Source: JAAZAI01 sp050942875 (GTDB lineage Bacteria > Verrucomicrobiota > Kiritimatiellia > RFP12 > UBA3636). From it: a stretch of DNA of 11,675 nucleotides. A program made the translations under genes and the position numbers. Shown here one piece after another: positions 7,093-11,675 of the stretch. The DNA lies in contig JBMNOD010000101.1 in the NCBI GenBank assembly GCA_050942875.1, positions 1 to 11,675 of the forward strand, written 5' to 3'. The number at the start of each line of letters is the position of its first letter. The stretch's first letter is position 1. A model generated the notes under the pieces. That model saw only the letters and a list, made by a program, of their open reading frames with translations. It had not been told where the DNA came from and made no database searches.

Positions 7093-10000
7093 CTACCAGG
7101 CGAGTTCAACGGGTTCGAGCAGCCCGCAGGGAACGAGGCCGCGCTCGCGCACGTCGTGGCGGTCCATTTCGCCAGGACCCGTCCAAGACGGCCACTTTTG
7201 GTCCTTGAGGTAGAACGGCCCGCAGGCGTTGCGACGGTGGCCATAGACGGTCACTTTCACGGCGTTGCGCGTTTCGCGCAGGGCGTCCGTCACGTCGATT
7301 TCATACGGAGGCCAGGGCAGCAGCGTCTCCGCGCCGCCATTGACGGACACGCCGAGCGCCGCGCCGCGCCACGACGGCATGCGCAGGAAGACGCGCCGTT
7401 TCGTGCCGGGACGTCGGCCGATTTTGAAGGTGTAGGTCACGTTGCCCGCGTAGTTTTCGAGCCCCTGTGCGACCCAGTCGCCGATGTCCAGCGTCGCAGA
7501 AGGCGCGCAGAGCACGCGCTCGTTGCGGACGCCAAAGTCGCCTAGCAGGTAGATCGCTTCGAGTCCGGGCAGATGGATGTGGTAGCGACCGCTGAGCACG
7601 AGCGTGTTTTCGCCCTTCTTGAAACGAGGCAGCGAAAGGCGTCGGATGGCAGGATCCATCCAGAAGCCCTTGTCCTGCGGCTTCACCTCCTTGCCGTTGA
7701 GCGTGATTGTGTAGATGTCGGGGCGTTCGATGGCGAGCATGACCGGCTTTGCCGGCACGTTCTTGCAAGTGAAGGCGTAGGTCAGTGAAATGGCCAGATC
7801 CTTCTCCGGCTTGCGCTCGCCCGCCACCCAGGGCTGCACCATCCGGCCGCTGCGCGGATCCGCGCCGAGCGCGGCGCGCAGCTCCTTGTCGATCGCAAGG
7901 ATGAATTTGTCCTCGCCGGCGGCTGCGCCGTCCACGGCATAGCTCGCATGGTCAAGCACCATCACGTTGGGCTCGGAAAGCTTGTACGGGAGCGCCGCCG
8001 CGGGCAGCGGCTGGTGCTGCGTGAAGGCCGCGCGGCGCCGACGCGGCGCCTGCGTCCGCCCGGGCTTTTCCTTCGCAATGACGAAAAGCCGCGTCTCCAG
8101 GCGTCCAAGTGGGCAGGGGATGACGTAGGCGCCTTTTTCGTGCGTGAAGTCCACGCGGTGGACGGCCCCCGTCATGGCATCGACCTCATAGACGTCTCCG
8201 CGCGCGCGCGACTTGATTTTCAGCACGGCATCGGGATATTCGAGGACGCGGTCGCGCACGAACGGCGCATTCATCTCGTCTGCGGGCGTGGGCATGGGCA
8301 TCGACGTGTTGCAGACGAAGATCGACAGCGCATCCTTGCGCTCGCTGAGGAGATGGAGCGTCGCTTCCGTCTCGACGCCATCCTGCGCGATCGAGACGCG
8401 GCGGGCGACGGACTCGACGGACGCCGCGACATTGTCGTTGGTGCAGGGCGTGAAGGCCTTGAACGCCTTTGCCGCCGCTCGGGACGAGGCGCCGTCCACG
8501 CGGGACGGCGGCTTGCCGACGTAGCAGACCGTGCCGCCGGCCGCCGCGAAGTCGGCGAGCAGCTTCAGCGTGCTCGCGCGGATCGTGAGCATCGGGGGAA
8601 CCACGACGGCCTTGTAGGCGGCTTTCGCCACGACGAACTTGCCGCCTTTGATTCGGGCGTGGCGGGACAGGACCGCCTCCGAGCCGTAGTCGAAGTCGAT
8701 GTTCGCGCCGAGCAGGGCGCTGCTGAGCGTGAGGAACGCATGGTCGGTCTCGTGGGTCGGCGCCGCATCGCGCGTGATCTTGACGCCCCAGGCGGACTCG
8801 ATGGGGTGGAGCACGAGCAGGTCGCGCACTTCCTCGAATCCTTCGGCGAAGACCACCTCGCCGATGCGCGCAAAGTAGTCCTCCACGGCACCGTACACAC
8901 CGTGCCACGGCGACTGGCGGAAGATGCTCGCGGGGTAGTCGCGCTTGGCCGCCGCTTCCATGGAGTACCAGGCGAGATGCTGGCAGCGCAGGTTGATGCC
9001 CAGCGCCACCTGCCAATCGCCAAGCGCCTTGTGTCCCTCGAGCGGGAAGTCCCAGCCTGTGCAGCCGTTCGTCTCGGAGAGGCGGCGGCGGCGGCCGAAC
9101 TGGCGCGCCATCGACGTGCATTGCTTTGCCGTTCGGTAGATCGTCCAGTGTTCGGTGAGCAGGTCGATGCCCGGCGCCTGCATGTGCTCGTAGAAGCGCA
9201 TGGTTTCGCCGACGACATCGGTCTGAGCGGCCAAGCTGTCCTCGTCGAGCAGGTGGCCCGTGTATTCGAGGCCATGGCGGCCGCACCAGTCGCCGATGCG
9301 CTTGCCGAAGGCGTCCACGAAGAGCTGCGTGGCCGTGTCGGTGAAGTTCAGCCGCACCTTCGAAAAGGCCTCGTCGCCGACCTTGAAGAAGAGCTCGGGA
9401 AGGTGGTCGAGCACGTCGTAGCCGTGCATGGCGCGGAAGGCGTCTGCGAACGAACGCGTCCAGGGGCGCAGGCCTCCGTAGTTGGGTTCGTCCGTGAAGA
9501 TGCCGGGGATGGTCTTGCCAAAGTCCTCGCCGCACTGGGCCAGGTAGGCTTCGTGCGTGATCTCGATGAACTTGTCGACGGCCTCCGTGCTGAGCGTGTC
9601 GAGGTAGGTGCCGTCGTTGTACCAGGAGCTGGGGGCGTCGGCGCGGTCGTAGAAGCGCAGCAGCGTCTCGCCCTTGGCGAGCGGGGCATCGGGGCCGGCG
9701 AGACGACGGTAGGAGGCGATGGCGTTTTTGTCCGTCTTGCCGGCGACGGCGAACCACGCGAGCGTGACGGGGGCGCCGTCGGGCTCGATGTCCGCGCCGT
9801 CCGTGCAGTCCTTCATGAGGAGTCGGCGCATGCGATGCTCGGGGAAGACCTTGGTGACCTTGCCGCCGGCGGCGCCGCTGGGCCAGCGATCCTCGTCGTA
9901 GAGCCAGGCGTCCATGCCGAGCTTTTGAGCCTCGTCCGTACAGGCCTTGACGCAGGCAAACCAGTCCTTGCCGAGATATTCGGTGTTGAGGCCGACGCGC

Positions 10001-10155
10001 GAATGCATGAAGAAGCCACCGAGGCCCATTTGCTTCATGATGCGGATCTGGCGACGCAGCTCGGCGGGGGAGAGCTTGGCGTTCCAGGCCCAGAAGGGCG
10101 CGCCGCGAAATGTCTTGCCGGGGTTCTTGAGCGTAGAGGCGAGCGATTTTTTCAT
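7093..10155 (-). CDS. GH106-like glycoside hydrolase (alpha-L-rhamnosidase family relative), cytosolic
   Basis: A 1020-residue protein that starts RGAPFWAWNAKLSPAELRRQ near residue 17, a pattern typical of GH106-type proteins. A TIM-barrel-like catalytic region covers about residues 15-480, with GLGGFFMHSRVGL (45-56), YDEDRWPSG (86-94), IFTDEPNYGG (219-228), YTGHLLDED (298-306) and LSETNGCTGWDF (359-370); the acidic residues in the last four are candidates for catalysis. Middle domains follow, and the C-terminal 250 residues look like a jelly-roll carbohydrate-binding module (ITLNGKEV, TLVLSGRYHIHLPG, GPFYLKDQ). Known GH106 enzymes remove alpha-L-rhamnose, but many relatives are untested, so the substrate is tentative. 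There is no signal peptide. ATG 10155 gives the family-like start MKKSLAST; ATG 10176 would add seven residues and has no ribosome site. It is followed by the SGNH hydrolase gene after 33 bp. Confidence 0.85.
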   Translation of the reverse strand: MKKSLASTLKNPGKTFRGAPFWAWNAKLSPAELRRQIRIMKQMGLGGFFMHSRVGLNTEYLGKDWFACVKACTDEAQKLGMDAWLYDEDRWPSGAAGGKVTKVFPEHRMRRLLMKDCTDGADIEPDGAPVTLAWFAVAGKTDKNAIASYRRLAGPDAPLAKGETLLRFYDRADAPSSWYNDGTYLDTLSTEAVDKFIEITHEAYLAQCGEDFGKTIPGIFTDEPNYGGLRPWTRSFADAFRAMHGYDVLDHLPELFFKVGDEAFSKVRLNFTDTATQLFVDAFGKRIGDWCGRHGLEYTGHLLDEDSLAAQTDVVGETMRFYEHMQAPGIDLLTEHWTIYRTAKQCTSMARQFGRRRRLSETNGCTGWDFPLEGHKALGDWQVALGINLRCQHLAWYSMEAAAKRDYPASIFRQSPWHGVYGAVEDYFARIGEVVFAEGFEEVRDLLVLHPIESAWGVKITRDAAPTHETDHAFLTLSSALLGANIDFDYGSEAVLSRHARIKGGKFVVAKAAYKAVVVPPMLTIRASTLKLLADFAAAGGTVCYVGKPPSRVDGASSRAAAKAFKAFTPCTNDNVAASVESVARRVSIAQDGVETEATLHLLSERKDALSIFVCNTSMPMPTPADEMNAPFVRDRVLEYPDAVLKIKSRARGDVYEVDAMTGAVHRVDFTHEKGAYVIPCPLGRLETRLFVIAKEKPGRTQAPRRRRAAFTQHQPLPAAALPYKLSEPNVMVLDHASYAVDGAAAGEDKFILAIDKELRAALGADPRSGRMVQPWVAGERKPEKDLAISLTYAFTCKNVPAKPVMLAIERPDIYTITLNGKEVKPQDKGFWMDPAIRRLSLPRFKKGENTLVLSGRYHIHLPGLEAIYLLGDFGVRNERVLCAPSATLDIGDWVAQGLENYAGNVTYTFKIGRRPGTKRRVFLRMPSWRGAALGVSVNGGAETLLPWPPYEIDVTDALRETRNAVKVTVYGHRRNACGPFYLKDQKWPSWTGPGEMDRHDVRERGLVPCGLLEPVELAW

Positions 10156-10196
10156 AAGCGGTGAATCTCCATCCATGTGACCGTGGTTGGCGGGGG

Positions 10197-10202
10197 ATTA
10201 TA
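10197..10202 (-). promoter_or_regulatory. TATAAT -10 box for the GH106-like gene
   Basis: A perfect TATAAT on the minus strand, about 42 bp before ATG 10155. The matching -35 position (TTTCTT at 17 bp) is poor. It suggests that the GH106/SGNH pair has its own promoter, separate from the membrane-protein unit upstream. Confidence 0.45.
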
Positions 10203-10227
10203 CGACAGGGCGACAAATAAAGAAATC

Positions 10228-10509
10228 TTAAAAACTGTCGAAATGAATGTGGTTGACTTGGCGCCGGAAGAGGGCGTAGAAGACAAACGAGGCCGGCGTG
10301 CAGACGAGGTGGTTCGGCGACTGCATCCAGAAGACGGGCTGGTCGATGAGCACGTCGCGGAGCGTCCCGCCGCCGACGGCGGTCGCGAAGCCGACCACGG
10401 CGGCGCCGAAGATGTCGTAGCGCTTCGCCGCGGCGATGCGGAAGCCGCTCACCGCGAAGGCGAAAACGCCCAGGTATTCAATGCCGGTTGCAAACCACTC
10501 GCCTGTCAT
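10228..10509 (-). CDS. Single-repeat UPF0126/TRIC-type membrane protein
   Basis: A 93-residue membrane protein matching the first half of UPF0126 (YadS/YicG-like) proteins, which are related to trimeric intracellular cation channels. Three hydrophobic segments are visible: EYLGVFAFAVSGFRIAAA (11-28), FGAAVVGFATAVGGGTLRD (34-52, with the family GGGTxRD motif) and LVCTPASFVFYALF (68-81). The family motif PVFWMQSP follows the second segment. Normal members are about 200 residues with two such repeats; here the frame ends with RRQVNHIHFDSF and a TAA, so only one repeat is present. It may be a genuine half-size form or a truncated gene. A good ribosome site (AAGAGG, 10518-10523) overlaps the stop of the upstream gene, and the spacing between the two genes is 12 bp, so they are coupled. 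Proposed family roles include glycine or cation transport; the role here is unknown. Confidence 0.78.
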   Translation of the reverse strand: MTGEWFATGIEYLGVFAFAVSGFRIAAAKRYDIFGAAVVGFATAVGGGTLRDVLIDQPVFWMQSPNHLVCTPASFVFYALFRRQVNHIHFDSF

Positions 10510-10521
10510 GTCGAACGCCTC

Positions 10522-11394
10522 TTATCTTCCGTAGGAATCGCCGCGGAGCAGAACGATGCCGACCACGTCGCCCTCGTGGCGGACCATGCCCCAGGCGCAC
10601 GGCATGCGCGTGTCGATGAATGCCCCGCTGCGGCCGTGGGGAACGTCAAGCTCGGCGCCCTGGAAGATCGCCGCCACCGTGTCGCGCTCCCAGACGCTCG
10701 GCAGGTCGATCAGCGGCGTCCGTCCCAAGTAGGAGACCCGTCCCGCCAGATCCCGGTGCGCCCCATGGCCTCTCACGACCTGGTACAAATAAGGCGCCTC
10801 GGCCTTGACCATCAGCGAGACCGCCGGATTGCCGGGCGAGGACGAATGGATCGCCTGGAGCATCTCCGAAATGGCCTGCTCGCCTTCCGGCTCGATTAGC
10901 CGCGCCATCCCGGCGACCATCTCCGGCGTGAACGCCTGGACGATCTCCGGGATGCGCGCCTTCAGTTCGTCCCGCGTCTTGTAGTATCGGCGCGCGTCCT
11001 CGGCGCGGCTGGCCTCGACCGCCCGACGGGCGCGGACGACGTCGATGCGGTGGAAGCCGTAGAGCAAGAGCGCGGCGAGAAGCCCCAGCGCCAGGATTCC
11101 AAGCTTCAGCCTCCGGGAATGCGGCCGAGGCGGCGGAAGCGCCTCGCCGGCGGCGTGCGCCGCCAGGCTTTCGGCGGCAACGGCGGCGCTGCACATGAAG
11201 CTCGCGACGATGCAGAACGCCGTGAGCGTGCCCGCGACGATGACCGCGGCCACCGCGCAGGCCTCCAGCCAGTCGGGAAGGATGTCCCACAGCAGCACCT
11301 CGTCGACGACCCAGAGCAGGATGCCGATGCAGGCCAGGACGAGCAGTCCCAGCGCCCGATCGGTCGAAAACTTCAACGCCTTCCGATGATCCAT
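10522..11394 (-). CDS. Three-TM membrane protein of unknown function
   Basis: I do not recognise this 290-residue protein. It has three hydrophobic segments: about 13-35 (ALGLLVLACIGILLWVV), 46-75 (AAVIVAGTLTAFCIVASF) and 97-114 (LGILALGLLAALLLYG). The loop before segment 3 is basic and rich in Pro (PPPRPHSRRLK), and the loop after segment 1 is acidic. The positive-inside rule therefore gives an N-terminus in the cytoplasm and a C-terminal domain of about 175 residues on the outer face. That domain starts with a helical, Arg/Ala-rich stretch (119-190) and ends in beta-like strands (SGAFIDTRMPCAWGMV, GDVVGIVLL). A sensor-like role is possible but not shown. ATG 11394 has a strong AAGGAAGG site 7 bp upstream. 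It is the first gene of a unit with the UPF0126-type protein. Confidence 0.7.
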   Translation of the reverse strand: MDHRKALKFSTDRALGLLVLACIGILLWVVDEVLLWDILPDWLEACAVAAVIVAGTLTAFCIVASFMCSAAVAAESLAAHAAGEALPPPRPHSRRLKLGILALGLLAALLLYGFHRIDVVRARRAVEASRAEDARRYYKTRDELKARIPEIVQAFTPEMVAGMARLIEPEGEQAISEMLQAIHSSSPGNPAVSLMVKAEAPYLYQVVRGHGAHRDLAGRVSYLGRTPLIDLPSVWERDTVAAIFQGAELDVPHGRSGAFIDTRMPCAWGMVRHEGDVVGIVLLRGDSYGR

Positions 11395-11419
11395 GTCAAT
11401 GCCTTCCTTTCATGCCTTT

Positions 11420-11449
11420 AGAATACGCTCTCCACGGAGCGCCGTTCAA
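11420..11449 (-). promoter_or_regulatory. Candidate sigma-70-like promoter for the membrane-protein unit
   Basis: On the minus strand, TTGAAC (11444-11449) and TATTCT (11420-11425) are 18 bp apart; each matches four of six consensus bases. The -10 element lies about 25 bp before ATG 11394. Moderate prediction. Confidence 0.4.
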
Positions 11450-11532
11450 GCAAAAACAGGGGATCGGGTAATCGGGCTGTCGCCGAGGTTTTTACCTATG
11501 GCTCCCACGAATCTCCGCGAAGCAGACAAGCT

Positions 11533-11564
11533 ATGACCAACGCAAGCCATGACCAACGCAAGCC
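11533..11564 (+). repeat. Perfect 16-bp tandem duplication
   Basis: The unit ATGACCAACGCAAGCC is present twice without interruption (11533-11548 and 11549-11564). It lies between the membrane-protein unit and the partial frame at the right edge. The function is unknown; two copies are too few for a CRISPR array and there is no spacer. Confidence 0.8.
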
Positions 11565-11580
11565 AAATTTTTCGGAGTTG

Positions 11581-11675
11581 TCAACATGTCTCCTCCTCGA
11601 CGGGCGGTGACACGAAGAGGGTTTTCGTCTTGTACATGCCGCACATGATTTCCACGATCTTTCGGATGACATGGC
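11581..11675 (-). CDS. C-terminal fragment of an unidentified protein (right edge)
   Basis: The minus-strand frame that enters at the right edge ends at TGA 11581-11583 after about 31 codons, reading VIRKIVEIMCGMYKTKTLFV then SPPVEEETC. The mixture of hydrophobic and charged residues looks protein-like, and an acidic end is common for real C-termini. No family is recognised, and the piece is too short for certainty; it may not be coding. Confidence 0.35.
   Translation of the reverse strand, partial: HVIRKIVEIMCGMYKTKTLFVSPPVEEETC

Noticed and set aside
7948..10164. Long plus-strand open frame of 738 codons across the GH106-like gene
   Set aside because: It mirrors the glycosidase gene, lacks recognisable motifs and has a composition typical of an antisense frame.
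11533..11564. CRISPR array
   Set aside because: There are only two 16-bp units, directly adjacent with no spacers, and no cas genes.

Overview
The window is a GC-rich stretch of bacterial chromosome dominated by carbohydrate-active genes, plus a strictly anaerobic radical enzyme with its activator. A large glycosidase without an export signal, a glycyl radical enzyme, a cytosolic beta-helix protein and several esterase or glycosidase genes together resemble anaerobic glycan degraders of the PVC superphylum (Kiritimatiellota, Lentisphaerota or Verrucomicrobiota). That placement is inferred from gene content and style; no marker gene is present.

Layout, left to right. Positions 1-1764 (minus strand) hold a secreted class C beta-lactamase-fold serine hydrolase, followed by the start of a secreted GH2-like glycosidase that runs off the left edge. 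A short AT-rich divergent intergenic region (1765-1981) has an extended -10 motif and phased 8-bp repeats facing the plus strand. Positions 1982-6209 form a tight three-gene plus-strand operon: a parallel beta-helix protein, a compact glycyl radical enzyme (Cys357, Glu359, Gly668), and a minimal radical-SAM activase without a ferredoxin insert and with a shortened C-terminus. The first two genes overlap by ATGA and the last two by at most a few bases.

Positions 6210-6402 are non-coding, begin with a three-copy TGATC repeat and may hold a gene remnant. Positions 6403-10155 (minus) hold a 1020-residue GH106-like glycosidase and, 33 bp downstream, an SGNH/GDSL hydrolase; a perfect TATAAT lies just upstream of the glycosidase. 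Positions 10228-11394 (minus) are a two-gene membrane unit: an unrecognised three-TM protein and a 93-residue single-repeat UPF0126/TRIC-type protein. The right end has a 16-bp tandem duplication and the last codons of an unidentified minus-strand frame.

How it may fit together: the secreted serine hydrolase and GH2-like enzyme could deacylate and cut glycans outside the cytoplasm, while the GH106-like enzyme, SGNH esterase and beta-helix protein would finish imported oligosaccharides inside. The glycyl radical enzyme would then carry out a radical lyase or dehydratase step on a sugar-derived product. The most novel item is this beta-helix/compact-GRE/minimal-activase operon, whose substrate cannot be read from the sequence.
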